Of a DNA stretch of 64,000 bases, positions 1-8,530 are shown one piece after another (the stretch's first letter is position 1; every line of letters begins with the position of its first letter). This DNA comes from an uncultured Lachnospiraceae bacterium. Lineage in GTDB: Bacteria; Bacillota; Clostridia; Lachnospirales; Lachnospiraceae. A program made the translations under genes and the position numbers. The stretch is taken from assembly GCA_910577115.1 (NCBI GenBank), contig CAJTMC010000011.1, positions 1 through 64,000 of the forward strand, written 5' to 3'. Below the pieces are notes generated by a model. The model saw only the letters and a program-made list of their open reading frames with translations. It had not been told where the DNA came from and made no database searches.

Positions 1-68
1 AAAATTGGGTGAAAATGGCTCTCGTTGTGTCAAATCAGGTCAAACTATATCAGCTTGTTTGGGTATAA

Positions 69-104
69 GAAAACCCCGGAAAACCTTGATTTTCCGGGGT
101 TTTT
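69..104 (-). terminator. Rho-independent terminator after rpsI
   Basis: A GC-rich inverted repeat (AAAACCCCGGAAAA with TTTTCCGGGGTTTT, 6-nt loop) starts about 30 nt past the rpsI stop and ends in a short T run on the minus strand. It probably ends the rplM-rpsI transcript. The A/T flanks are symmetric, so it could also act on plus-strand transcription. Confidence 0.85.
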
Positions 105-134
105 GAGCAATTTTGATACAATCCCGCCAGCCGA

Positions 135-539
135 TTATCGCTTGCTGAACTGCGGAGCGCGGCGGGCCGCCTTGAGGCCATATTTCTTTCTCTCCTTCAT
201 ACGAGGATCTCTCGTCAGGAAACCTTCCTTCTTGAGTGTCGGTCTGTAATCTGCATCTGCCTGCAATAAAGCTCTTGAAATACCATGTCTGATTGCGCCT
301 GCCTGTCCTGTATAGCCGCCGCCCTTTACATTGACAAGAATATCAAACTTGTCTGTTGTATCTGTTGCAGCCAAGGGCTGACGAACGATAACCTTTAAGG
401 TCTCTAATCCGAAATACTCATCAATATTTCTTTTATTGATTGTAATGTTGCCTGTGCCGGGTGTTAAATAAACTCTAGCGATAGATTTTTTTCTTCTACC
501 TGTGCCATAATATCTTGAAGCATTTGCTGCCTTTGCCAT
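135..539 (-). CDS. rpsI: 30S ribosomal protein S9
   Basis: S9 is a small-subunit protein whose basic C-terminal tail reaches the P-site tRNA. The 134 residues show the family pattern: a YYGTGRRK N-terminal motif, VKGGGYTGQAGAIRHGISRAL in mid-protein and a basic tail ending QFSKR. It lies 30 nt downstream of rplM in the conserved rplM-rpsI pair and shares its promoter. Length is normal for the family (about 130). Identification is by direct motif recognition and is very secure. Confidence 0.98.
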   Translation of the reverse strand: MAKAANASRYYGTGRRKKSIARVYLTPGTGNITINKRNIDEYFGLETLKVIVRQPLAATDTTDKFDILVNVKGGGYTGQAGAIRHGISRALLQADADYRPTLKKEGFLTRDPRMKERKKYGLKAARRAPQFSKR

Positions 540-569
540 TTTTATTTCCTCCTTTATTTATCACGCTGA

Positions 570-998
570 TTAAAAAGTAAGTGTCTCAGGCTTCTGAGCT
601 GCATGCTTGTGCTCAGGTCCTGCGTATACGAAAAGCTTCTTATACATTTCACGTCCTAAAGGTCCCTTCGGGAGCATTCCCTTCACAGCGTGTTCAATAA
701 CCTCTTCCGGTTTCTTAGCCAACTTCTCTTTCAAGGTTGTCTCTTTCATACCGCCAACGTAAGCAGAATGCTTATAATAGATCTTCTGGTCAAGCTTCTT
801 ACCTGTTACGGCAACCTTCTCCGCGTTGATTACGATTACATAGTCACCTGTATCAATATGAGGAGTAAATATCGGCTTATTCTTTCCTCTCAATACGCTT
901 GCAATTTCTGATGCCAAACGTCCTAATGTCATTCCTGTAGCATCTACTACATACCACTTTCTATCAATTGTAGCTGGGCTAGCCATAAATGTTTTCAT
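570..998 (-). CDS. rplM: 50S ribosomal protein L13
   Basis: L13 is an early-assembling 23S rRNA-binding protein of the large subunit. The 142 residues contain the diagnostic RKWYVVDATGMTLGRLASEIA start and the MLPKGPLGREMYKKL motif near residue 110. The ATG at 998 follows a GGAGGTAAC ribosome binding site. It is the first gene of the rplM-rpsI unit, after a leader of about 180 nt that could hold an L13-type autoregulatory element; no such fold was assigned. Confidence 0.98.
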   Translation of the reverse strand: MKTFMASPATIDRKWYVVDATGMTLGRLASEIASVLRGKNKPIFTPHIDTGDYVIVINAEKVAVTGKKLDQKIYYKHSAYVGGMKETTLKEKLAKKPEEVIEHAVKGMLPKGPLGREMYKKLFVYAGPEHKHAAQKPETLTF

Positions 999-1182
999 TA
1001 TGTTACCTCCGTATAATTAGCCTGTCGGCTCTCCTTTGACGTATATTCCCACAGGATCTTTCCATACGGAATGTCCGGCCGTATCTCTCAAATCCGCAGG
1101 TCAACTAGATACATCGTATTGACAGGATTAACAAACATCGGGGCTATGATATTTGCCTAATCGCACGTCGCCACATTGAAAT

Positions 1183-1212
1183 ATTATATTACAGGGGCGT
1201 TTTCGTGTCAAC
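1183..1212 (-). promoter_or_regulatory. Sigma-A promoter for rplM-rpsI
   Basis: Minus-strand TTGACA (1207-1212), an 18-bp spacer, then TATAAT (1183-1188): both hexamers match the sigma-A consensus exactly. It lies about 185 bp upstream of the rplM start, so the transcript has a long leader. It makes rplM-rpsI independent of the amidase gene upstream. Confidence 0.9.
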
Positions 1213-1256
1213 ACTTTTTCCATAATTTTTCACTTTATTCCCAAACCCTGTATCAG

Positions 1257-2177
1257 CTATTCCAACGTATAATGCCCCACATCATACAGCAGCTTCTCCC
1301 ATGCATCTTCATGCTCTACATAGTACAATGGACATAGCTTTTCGCTGCTGTCATAATGACGCAGAATGTCTTGCGGACTTAAATCATATTCATGCATTAA
1401 CCAAGCCAGCATATGAATCAGCGAATCGTATGTGGCCTGCGTAAATGAACCATCTTTATTAATATAACAGCATTCAATGGAAATCGAATCACTATTTCTT
1501 CCTTTCACAGCATACGCCTCTTCATCCAGAGGAATACACTGTATAATTTCCCCCTCGTAGCCAATGATAAAATGTGCGCTTGCGGCACGCTCATGTGTTT
1601 TTCCAAGATTCTCAAAATAGCTTCTGTTCTGCGCAGCGGTTGTTTTCGGATTTGCAGTATAGTGCACAAAAATACTGTTGACAGCAGCAAGCTTTGTGCC
1701 CGGCCGGTTGTACTCGCTGATACTCAGAAAGTCCTCCTGTATTTTGGGCTTTCCCGTTTTACTGTTTTCCACTCCGCTTTCCCAAAAAATATCTTGATTT
1801 GACGCCTCAAACGCCTTGTCTCCGATATGCATTCCTTCCTGCATATCCTGATACAAAAATAGTATCGTGGCAAATAGAACGGTACATAACGCTAAAAGTA
1901 CTGTAACAGACATGCATCTGTATATCCGCCTTCTACGTTTTTTTGCCCTGCGGCGTTTGACAGCCGCCGCATTTACGCGTGCCCTGTTACAACGCTGCAC
2001 CGTTCTATCCGGTTCCAGTGTCACAATTTGGACATTGGATTTGGTTCTGACCGACGGTCTGCCCTGACTGCCTTGCTTCGCCTGCGCACCGGTGCGTCCG
2101 TGTGCCGCCTTATGTCTGGGCGGTTCCAAAACCTGCCATAATTGTAAATCCCGTTTCCGACATGCCTGATTATCCAT
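1257..2177 (-). CDS. Membrane-anchored N-acetylmuramoyl-L-alanine amidase (Amidase_2)
   Basis: Predicted zinc amidase that cuts the bond between N-acetylmuramic acid and the stem peptide. The 306 residues comprise an Arg/Lys-rich cytoplasmic segment (to about residue 87), one membrane helix (about 88-110) and an extracellular Amidase_2 domain (about 150-300). Likely zinc ligands are H172 (FVHYTAN), H274 (LRHYDSS) and C282 (LCPLYY). The ATG at 2177 is preferred because GGGGGG lies 4 nt upstream; a TTG at 2213 is the alternative. The gene sits between truA and rplM, which are normally adjacent, so it looks like a lineage-specific insertion. A lysis, recycling or sporulation role cannot be told apart. 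Confidence 0.85.
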   Translation of the reverse strand: MDNQACRKRDLQLWQVLEPPRHKAAHGRTGAQAKQGSQGRPSVRTKSNVQIVTLEPDRTVQRCNRARVNAAAVKRRRAKKRRRRIYRCMSVTVLLALCTVLFATILFLYQDMQEGMHIGDKAFEASNQDIFWESGVENSKTGKPKIQEDFLSISEYNRPGTKLAAVNSIFVHYTANPKTTAAQNRSYFENLGKTHERAASAHFIIGYEGEIIQCIPLDEEAYAVKGRNSDSISIECCYINKDGSFTQATYDSLIHMLAWLMHEYDLSPQDILRHYDSSEKLCPLYYVEHEDAWEKLLYDVGHYTLE

Positions 2178-2371
2178 TGTACCCCCCATTGTAAAAGAAC
2201 ATTCCTTAAGCAATATTCCCTGTATGTGAAACTCCCTATATACATTAGACGCTTTTCAAAAGGAAAAAGTTGCAAAAAATGACAAATTTTTTAAATTATA
2301 ATATAACATTCATCTCTAATCTTTCTCTAAAGTACAAAACAGACATATTTCCCGCTTTCTGTCATTTTATA

Positions 2372-2399
2372 CAAAAAAAGCAGGAAATCAAATCCTGCT
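2372..2399 (-). terminator. Rho-independent terminator after truA
   Basis: Minus-strand hairpin AGCAGGA / TCCTGCT with a 7-nt loop, followed by seven T residues, begins 3 nt past the truA stop. It separates the ecf-truA transcript from the amidase gene. Confidence 0.92.
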
Positions 2400-2401
2400 A
2401 T

Positions 2402-3139
2402 TTACAAATACTCATATCCGATAAGCGTAAGCCCGCATGCCGGAAGCGTCGGACCTGCATGCTCGCGATTGCAGGCTTCTAAAATGTCTGTCATCTGCTC
2501 AGGTGCAATACTCCCCTTCCCTGCTTCCATAAGCGTTCCCACAATAATCCGTACCATATTATACAAAAAACCGGAACCTGTAACGCGCACGCAAATCAGC
2601 TCTCCTGACTTTTCTACACGAATGTCATAAATCGTCCGCACTGTTGTTTCCGCCACTGTTTTCGTACTGCAAAAGCTCTTAAAATCGTGCTCGCCCACAA
2701 GATACGATGCCGCCTGCCGCATCTTCTCCACATCAAGCTTCACATAAGTAAAATAGGAATAAAGCCTGTATACCGGCACCGGAAACGCACAGTTTAGTAT
2801 TTTGTACTCATAAGTTTTTTTGCTGTTTTGATGTCTCGGATGAAAATCAGGCGCAACCTCCTTCGATAATTGTATCCGGATATCCTCGGGCAGTCTTTGA
2901 TTCAGCGCATATGATATCTTATCAGCGGGTATCCTTGCATTTGTATCAAAAACTGCAATATTTCCAAGCGCATGCACTCCCGTATCCGTACGCGATGCCC
3001 CAATCACCTTTATTTCTTCCTTCAAAAGCCCGCTAAGCGTCTCATTTAGAACGGATTCTACTGTTACCACATTTGGCTGAATCTGCCAGCCATGATAATC
3101 TGTCCCGTCATACGCCACCTTAAGCATTACCCTTTTCAT
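2402..3139 (-). CDS. truA: tRNA pseudouridine(38-40) synthase TruA
   Basis: TruA makes pseudouridine at positions 38-40 of the tRNA anticodon arm. The 245-residue protein has the YDGTDYHGWQIQP N-terminal motif, the catalytic aspartate (D52) in GASRTDTGVHA, and the C-terminal GSGFLYNMVRIIVGTL motif. The ATG at 3139 overlaps the ecfT stop by 4 nt (ATGA), indicating translational coupling; an in-frame extension to 3223 only reads back into ecfT. Order ecfA1-ecfA2-ecfT-truA is conserved in Firmicutes. Confidence 0.97.
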   Translation of the reverse strand: MKRVMLKVAYDGTDYHGWQIQPNVVTVESVLNETLSGLLKEEIKVIGASRTDTGVHALGNIAVFDTNARIPADKISYALNQRLPEDIRIQLSKEVAPDFHPRHQNSKKTYEYKILNCAFPVPVYRLYSYFTYVKLDVEKMRQAASYLVGEHDFKSFCSTKTVAETTVRTIYDIRVEKSGELICVRVTGSGFLYNMVRIIVGTLMEAGKGSIAPEQMTDILEACNREHAGPTLPACGLTLIGYEYL

Positions 3140-3981
3140 ATTGACACACCGCCCGTTATGCCGGCCATTGCAAGCAAAACCGGTTCCAAATATCCTGCCG
3201 CCACGCCGATTACAAGGTAACACAAAACAACCGCATACGCAATAAAATCCCTGCGCGCATAATGAAGCGGTTTCATTTTGGTACGATGCTCACCTCCGCG
3301 GTAGCAGCGCGCTTCCATCGCCATCGCCAAATCATTCGCGCGCCGGAATGCCGAGATAAAAAGCGGCACAAGAAGCGGTACAAGCCCTTTCGCCTTTTTG
3401 ATAATATTCCCACTATCAAAGTCGGCGCACCTTGCAAGCTGCGCTTTCATAATTTTGTCCGTTTCCTCCATAAGAATCGGAATAAACCGAAGGGCAATCG
3501 ACATCATCATTGCAATCTCATGCACCGGAACCTTTATCCTTTTTAAAGGACTCAGCATCTTCTCAAGACCGTCCGTAAGCTGGTTTGGCGTCGTCGTAAG
3601 TGTCATAATCGACGAACCGATAATTAAAAAACTAAGCCGTATTGCAAGAAGCACTGCCAGCCTGAGCCCCTCCCTCGTAATCTTTAGCTTCCATATCGCC
3701 ACCAGCGGCTCCCCCGGCGTCAGAAACAGGTTAAACACAACCGTTATCATAAGCAGGAAAACAATTGCCTTCATTCCCTTGACCATAAACCGAAAAGGCA
3801 CCTTTGACAAATTTATAACAAAGGCTAGAAAAATTGCCGCTACCAAGTATCCCGCCGCACCGTCAAATACAAAAAGCGATATGATAAACAGTATGGTAGA
3901 TCCGAGCTTCACCCGCGGATCCAGTCTATGTATCACAGAATCGGCCTGATAATATTGGCCAAGTGTAATATCTCTGAGCAT
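3136..3981 (-). CDS. ecfT: Energy-coupling factor transporter transmembrane protein EcfT
   Basis: EcfT is the membrane scaffold of group II ECF vitamin importers, joining the EcfA1/A2 ATPases to exchangeable S-components. The 281 residues open with LGQYYQADSVIHRLDPRVKL, typical of the family, and have about five hydrophobic helices. An Ala-Arg coupling-helix motif appears in KAQLARCADF and a second Arg-rich helix in MAMEARCYRGG. It lies 6 nt after ecfA2 and overlaps truA by 4 nt. No S-component gene is in the window, as expected for a shared module. Confidence 0.96.
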   Translation of the reverse strand: MLRDITLGQYYQADSVIHRLDPRVKLGSTILFIISLFVFDGAAGYLVAAIFLAFVINLSKVPFRFMVKGMKAIVFLLMITVVFNLFLTPGEPLVAIWKLKITREGLRLAVLLAIRLSFLIIGSSIMTLTTTPNQLTDGLEKMLSPLKRIKVPVHEIAMMMSIALRFIPILMEETDKIMKAQLARCADFDSGNIIKKAKGLVPLLVPLFISAFRRANDLAMAMEARCYRGGEHRTKMKPLHYARRDFIAYAVVLCYLVIGVAAGYLEPVLLAMAGITGGVSI

Positions 3982-3987
3982 CGTCCG

Positions 3988-4863
3988 TCACCCATTTCCC
4001 TTCCTAGCCGCTGCAAGACTTGCAAAGTATCTTTTAATCTCGTCTTTTGCCTCGTCAATCGTCGTCACATCATCGCTCACATCATATCCATGTGCCTGCA
4101 AATCCTTCATAATATAAGTCACCTGCGGCGCCGCAAGACCAATCTTTTCCAGCTCCGCATAATGGCGGAACACTTCTCTTGGCTCATCATCATACATCAC
4201 ACAGCCCCTGTTCATCACAATGATGCGCTCCACGTACCGCGCCACATCGTCCATACTGTGCGAAACCAAAATCACCGTAATTCCGGTTTCTTTCTTGAGC
4301 TTTGATATTTGGTCTAAAATTTCATCTCTCCCCTTCGGGTCAAGCCCCGCTGTCGGCTCGTCCAACACAAGCACCTGCGGTTTCATGGCAAGCACACCCG
4401 CAATTGCCACACGCCGCTTCTGTCCTCCCGACAAATCGAAGGGGGACTGATAAAAGTATTCGTCGTCAAGTCCCACCAGTTTCAAAGCCTCATATGCCCT
4501 AAGCTCAATCTCTGTTTTCGAAAGCCCCAGATTTTTCGGCCCAAAGCACACGTCTGTAAACACATCTGTCTCAAAAAGCTGATGCTCCGGATATTGAAAA
4601 ACAAGCCCTACCTTACTTCGCAGTTTCTTTTTATCGAAATCATTATCGTCAATATCTTCCCCATTAAAATAAATATTTCCGCCCGTTGCCTTCATGAGGC
4701 CATTCAAATGCTGTACAAGCGTCGATTTTCCGGAACCCGTATGACCGATAATTCCGATGAACTGCCCGTCGGGGATCACCAAATTAATATTGTTTAGCGC
4801 CTTTATGGGCGCATTTGTATCCTGTCCGTATACATGACTTACCTTGTCTAAAATAATTGGCAT
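3988..4863 (-). CDS. ecfA2: Energy-coupling factor transporter ATPase EcfA2
   Basis: Second ATPase subunit of the ECF module, powering uptake of vitamins by S-components. The 291 residues have Walker A GHTGSGKST (residues 40-48), a Q-loop (FQYPEHQLFE), the LSGGQKRR signature and Walker B VLVLDEPTAGLDP. The order downstream of ecfA1 and the tail after residue 230 fit EcfA2 (formerly CbiO2). The start at 4863 is the only ATG giving a standard N-terminus. Confidence 0.95.
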   Translation of the reverse strand: MPIILDKVSHVYGQDTNAPIKALNNINLVIPDGQFIGIIGHTGSGKSTLVQHLNGLMKATGGNIYFNGEDIDDNDFDKKKLRSKVGLVFQYPEHQLFETDVFTDVCFGPKNLGLSKTEIELRAYEALKLVGLDDEYFYQSPFDLSGGQKRRVAIAGVLAMKPQVLVLDEPTAGLDPKGRDEILDQISKLKKETGITVILVSHSMDDVARYVERIIVMNRGCVMYDDEPREVFRHYAELEKIGLAAPQVTYIMKDLQAHGYDVSDDVTTIDEAKDEIKRYFASLAAARKGNG

Positions 4864-4880
4864 TTTTCAGTCTCCTAATC

Positions 4881-5744
4881 TTAAAACAGCGCATCAACAC
4901 AGTGATCCAACGCCTCCCGAAACTCCTCCTTTGTCAGCACTCCCTCAGGAATCGAGAACCCCTCCTGCCTTAACGCATGCGCAAGCAGTGTCACCTGAGG
5001 CACATCAAGCCGCAGCTCCTTCAAACGCTCCACCTTGGAAAAAACCTCCCGCGGCGTTCCCTGCAGCGTAATTTTTCCCTGATCCATGACAAAAACCTTA
5101 TCAGCATAAATAACTTCTTCCATATAATGTGTAATTAAAATAACCGTAATGCGCTCTACATCATTCAGGGCGCGCACAGCGCGGATTACCTCCCTGCGTC
5201 CTTTTGGATCAAGCATTGCCGTCGGCTCATCCAAAATAATGCATTTAGGGTGCATCGCTATCACGCCCGCGATTGATACGCGCTGCTTTTGTCCTCCCGA
5301 GAGCTTATTCGGCGAATGCTTGCGAAATTCATACATTCCCACAGCCTTTAAGCTCTCGTCCACACGTTCCCATATTTCCTTTGTGGGCACGCCCATATTT
5401 TCAGGGCCAAACCCCACATCTTCCTCCACAATCTGACCGATAATCTGATTGTCCGGATTTTGGAAAACCATTCCGGCAGTCTGCCTGATTTCCCATATAT
5501 ATTCGTCCTTCTGCGTGTCCTTTCCGTCAACCCACACTGTCCCTTCCGTTGGATAGAGTATGGCATTCAGATGCTTTGCAAGTGTGGACTTTCCCGAACC
5601 GTTATGGCCTAAAACTGCCACAAAGTCGCCCTGATTGATATCCAAATTGATATTGTCCACCGCTGTCGTAATGCCCTCGACATTCCCTTCCTCGTCGCGT
5701 CTGATGTACTCAAATATTAAGTCCTTAACCTTAATAATTCCCAT
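4881..5744 (-). CDS. ecfA1: Energy-coupling factor transporter ATPase EcfA1
   Basis: First ATPase of the ECF heterodimer. The 287 residues show Walker A GHNGSGKST (46-54), Q-loop FQNPDNQIIG, signature LSGGQKQRV, Walker B IILDEPTAMLDP and the switch histidine in LITHYMEE. GAGGG precedes the ATG. It heads the ecfA1-ecfA2-ecfT-truA run and lies 93 nt downstream of the J-domain gene, so read-through from that gene is likely. Confidence 0.95.
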   Translation of the reverse strand: MGIIKVKDLIFEYIRRDEEGNVEGITTAVDNINLDINQGDFVAVLGHNGSGKSTLAKHLNAILYPTEGTVWVDGKDTQKDEYIWEIRQTAGMVFQNPDNQIIGQIVEEDVGFGPENMGVPTKEIWERVDESLKAVGMYEFRKHSPNKLSGGQKQRVSIAGVIAMHPKCIILDEPTAMLDPKGRREVIRAVRALNDVERITVILITHYMEEVIYADKVFVMDQGKITLQGTPREVFSKVERLKELRLDVPQVTLLAHALRQEGFSIPEGVLTKEEFREALDHCVDALF

Positions 5745-5837
5745 GTTATACCCTCAATCTTACATAAATCGTACGCAATCTGCTTTTCATGCTAATAACC
5801 ACGCAGTTGCCAAATTCCTGCTACACCCTTTTCGGTA

Positions 5838-6473
5838 CTACTTCTCGCCATCCTGCATCTTCTGCTGCATAAATGCCTTGTAAAGCTTGCGCCGCTGAAG
5901 CATTTCCTTTTGTTCCCTGTCCTGTGCGATCTGCCTCTTAATATTTTCGGCAATCCATATTGCCCTGATCTTATCAAGAATCTCCTCTTCTTTACTTTTT
6001 GAGGACGGATTCATCCTGTCAGCATATTCCTTACCATACATCTGCATTTGCTGTTCTCTGCGTTTACTGTCCCTGTAATCCTTATCCCACTTCTCTATCT
6101 TTTTATGCTCGCTCGCCATTTCCCTCTGTTTTTTGTAGCTGTCACGCGCGGCTGTGCTCGTTGCAAATATCTTTGCCGGTCTTTGCGGCTGGGGCGGCAT
6201 CTGATAAAAATAGGCAGTATTGGGCATTTTCTGCCAGTTAGACATTCTCCCCACAGTACTTGCAGCAGTATTCTGACCGTTGTTTGGGACATATGGATTA
6301 CGCATCAAATACTCATATGCTCCCTGAAGCTTAAGATAATACTCCTTCGTGTTGCCTGACGGGTTGGCATCCGGATGATAAAGTTTTGCCTTATACCGAT
6401 ATGCTCTTTTAATCTGCTCGTCAGATGCATCTTCCCTTATTCCAAGAAAATAACAGGCTTCTTTTCTTGTCAT
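5838..6473 (-). CDS. J-domain (DnaJ-like) protein
   Basis: An N-terminal J domain (residues about 4-60) carries the HPD tripeptide (33-35) needed to stimulate an Hsp70 ATPase. Beyond it there is no Gly/Phe region, zinc-finger or DnaJ C-terminal domain. Residues 100-211 are very basic and rich in K, R, E, Q and M, probably helical or coiled-coil. It is therefore a type III (specialised) J protein, perhaps acting near ribosomes or nucleic acid given its charge and its place between rplQ and the ecf genes. That role is inference. AGGAGGAATATG gives a clear start. Confidence 0.85.
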   Translation of the reverse strand: MTRKEACYFLGIREDASDEQIKRAYRYKAKLYHPDANPSGNTKEYYLKLQGAYEYLMRNPYVPNNGQNTAASTVGRMSNWQKMPNTAYFYQMPPQPQRPAKIFATSTAARDSYKKQREMASEHKKIEKWDKDYRDSKRREQQMQMYGKEYADRMNPSSKSKEEEILDKIRAIWIAENIKRQIAQDREQKEMLQRRKLYKAFMQQKMQDGEK

Positions 6474-6517
6474 ATTCCTCCTCCATTCCTAATACACCTT
6501 CGCAGGTATTCATTTGA

Positions 6518-6611
6518 TAATGATTCAGAAATACAGGTTCCCACTGCATATGTTGACGTCTGAACAGTAGCGAACTAGAAAACACTGTATTCCTACACTT
6601 CTGAATCATTA
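6518..6611. repeat. 94-bp element with 13-bp perfect terminal inverted repeats
   Basis: TAATGATTCAGAA (6518-6530) is matched exactly by its complement TTCTGAATCATTA (6599-6611). Internal arms ATACAG (6531-6536) and CTGTAT (6585-6590) extend the pairing. No ORF lies inside. It could be a MITE-like remnant or a large RNA hairpin in the leader of the J-domain gene, just past the rplQ terminator. Confidence 0.65.
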
Positions 6612-6632
6612 CCCATCCTCGCCTGTTTTATA

Positions 6633-6660
6633 CAAAAACGCTCCCAAACTATGGGAGCGC
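6633..6660 (-). terminator. Rho-independent terminator after rplQ
   Basis: Minus-strand CGCTCCCA / TGGGAGCG stem with a 5-nt loop, followed by TTTTTG, about 35 nt past the rplQ stop. It marks the 3' end of the S10-spc-alpha super-operon. Confidence 0.92.
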
Positions 6661-6691
6661 ATTTCGTACAAAATACAATTATCCTCTGCTC

Positions 6692-7234
6692 TTATACAAA
6701 CTCAAGAACTACCTGCATAGCGCCGTCACCCTTACGCTGACCAACCTTGATTATTCTTGTATAACCACCGTTACGTCCAACATACTTAGGTGCGATTTCA
6801 TCAAACAGCTTCGCTACAAGGTCGATTTCCTTTGTATTTCTCTTTTTTCCTGCATTCTTCTCGGGAACCTCTGTTACAGAGTATAATACCTTAAGCATCT
6901 GTCTTCTTGCATGAAGTCTGGAAGGCATATCCTTCTTGATTTCCTTCTCTACCTCATCATAAACAGTAACCTTCTTGCCGTCCTTTACTTCCTTAACTCT
7001 CTTGCCGTCCTTGTCTTTTCTTGGAACCTTAGCCGTAACCTTAACCATTTCATAGTTGTCCTTTTCCTTTACGGCTAATGCAATCAATCCTTCGACAATC
7101 TTCTTAACTTCTTTTGCTCTTGCTTCTGTCGTGATAATTCTGCCGTCCTTACTTGCAACCAAAGCAGTTACCTGACCTCTGAGCAATGCCTTTCTTTGGC
7201 TTGATGTTCTTCCAAGTTTTCTATACTTTGCCAT
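6692..7234 (-). CDS. rplQ: 50S ribosomal protein L17 with lineage-specific insertion
   Basis: L17 binds 23S rRNA at the large-subunit surface near the exit tunnel. The ends match L17 well: YRKLGRTSSQRKALLRG at the start, LHARRQM in the middle and GGYTRIIKVGQRKGDGA near the end. At 180 residues it is about 60 longer than the usual 120. The extra sequence is a highly charged Lys/Asp/Glu segment at residues about 60-106 plus a short Lys/Asn-rich piece near 124-135. Both are in frame with no sign of decay, so this looks like a true expansion segment. Confidence 0.97.
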   Translation of the reverse strand: MAKYRKLGRTSSQRKALLRGQVTALVASKDGRIITTEARAKEVKKIVEGLIALAVKEKDNYEMVKVTAKVPRKDKDGKRVKEVKDGKKVTVYDEVEKEIKKDMPSRLHARRQMLKVLYSVTEVPEKNAGKKRNTKEIDLVAKLFDEIAPKYVGRNGGYTRIIKVGQRKGDGAMQVVLEFV

Positions 7235-7438
7235 AATTGGCTCCTTTCATTTTCGAGGACAAATCACCTGCATATATGCTATGCCGGCTACCCTCATTGG
7301 TGGGACAAATGACAACGCTCTTTGGGCTTATTTATCAAATGTCGTTAATAACTTCCATCTCTGAGCACAAATGCGAACACTTTGGAATTACCGCATCTGC
7401 GATTTGTATTAAAATACATATTTTAAATTTACAGCCAA

Positions 7439-8404
7439 TTATTCCTCCATTGGATTGAGCTGTAAACCTAACTCCTTTAATTTCGCCAATACCTCATCTA
7501 AAGACTTGCGTCCCAAATTCCGAACCTTCATCATATCCTCTGAGGTCTTGTTTGTCAGCTCCTCAACAGTATTGATTCCGGCTCTCTTGAGGCAGTTGTA
7601 TGAACGCACTGACAGCTCAAGCTCATCAATGCTCATCTCAAGGACTTTTTCCTTCTCATCGTCCTCTTTCTCATTAATCACAACGGCGCCTGTTCCAAGC
7701 TCTGAAAGATTAATGAAAAGCTTCAAATGCTCACTCAGCACTTTCGCCGCAAGGCTTACCGCCTCGTCAGGCTCAAGTGTCGCGTTTGTATATACATCCA
7801 ATGTCAATTTATCGTAATCAGTAACCTGACCAACACGGGTATTTTCTACGGTAACATTTACTCTCTCTACAGGAGTATAGATCGAATCAACGGCAATGAC
7901 ACCGATTGGCAAATCCTCGCTCTTATTCTTATCGGCGCTGATATAGCCTCTTCCCTTTGTAATAAGTATTTCCATGTACAGTTTGCTGTCCTTACCGCCG
8001 TTTAATGTAGCGACAACCTGATCCGGATTCATAATCTCGATATCCTGATCCACCTGAATATCAGATGCCCTGACAACACCTTCACCTTCGAAATCAATAA
8101 CTGCCTTCTTAACTTCATCAGTTTCGCTGCTGTTTTTAATTGCCAGACTCTTAAGGTTCATGATGATTTCAGTCACATCCTCCTTAACACCCGGAATAGA
8201 ACTGAACTCATGTAATACACCATCAATCTTAACCTGACTCACAGCCGCGCCGGGTAGGGAAGCAAGCATAATTCTCCTAAGAGAATTCCCCAGTGTAATT
8301 CCATAACCTCTCTCTAAAGGTTCTACTACAAATTTACCATACCTTTTGTCTTCAGAGATTTCTGCCACTTCAATATTTGGACTGTCAAAATCAAATGCCA
8401 ACAC
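7439..8404 (-). CDS. rpoA: DNA-directed RNA polymerase alpha subunit
   Basis: Alpha dimerises to start RNA polymerase assembly, and its C-terminal domain contacts UP elements and activators. The 321 residues hold the N-terminal domain (VEPLERGYGITLGNSLRR, residues about 28-45) and the C-terminal helix-hairpin-helix domain (from about 250: SVRSYNCLKRAGINTVEEL). The start is a GTG at 8404, 9 nt after GGAGG; the next codon is TTG. It lies between rpsD and rplQ as usual. Confidence 0.97.
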   Translation of the reverse strand: MLAFDFDSPNIEVAEISEDKRYGKFVVEPLERGYGITLGNSLRRIMLASLPGAAVSQVKIDGVLHEFSSIPGVKEDVTEIIMNLKSLAIKNSSETDEVKKAVIDFEGEGVVRASDIQVDQDIEIMNPDQVVATLNGGKDSKLYMEILITKGRGYISADKNKSEDLPIGVIAVDSIYTPVERVNVTVENTRVGQVTDYDKLTLDVYTNATLEPDEAVSLAAKVLSEHLKLFINLSELGTGAVVINEKEDDEKEKVLEMSIDELELSVRSYNCLKRAGINTVEELTNKTSEDMMKVRNLGRKSLDEVLAKLKELGLQLNPMEE

Positions 8405-8530
8405 TGTAAATACCCTCCTTTATGAATGTGATGAATACGATTATAGGAAACGCAACTATCATCTGCCTTTCCCTGCACCGGCCGCATGCCGCAAGGCGGC
8501 TGAGTTTCTTATGCGGTCGTATGCATCAAT

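Noticed and set aside
6562..6577. TTCGCTACTGTTC shared (as complement) between 6562-6577 and the rpsM 3' end near 9912
   Set aside because: In rpsM it encodes the conserved TVANKK tail; one short match is not enough to call a repeat.
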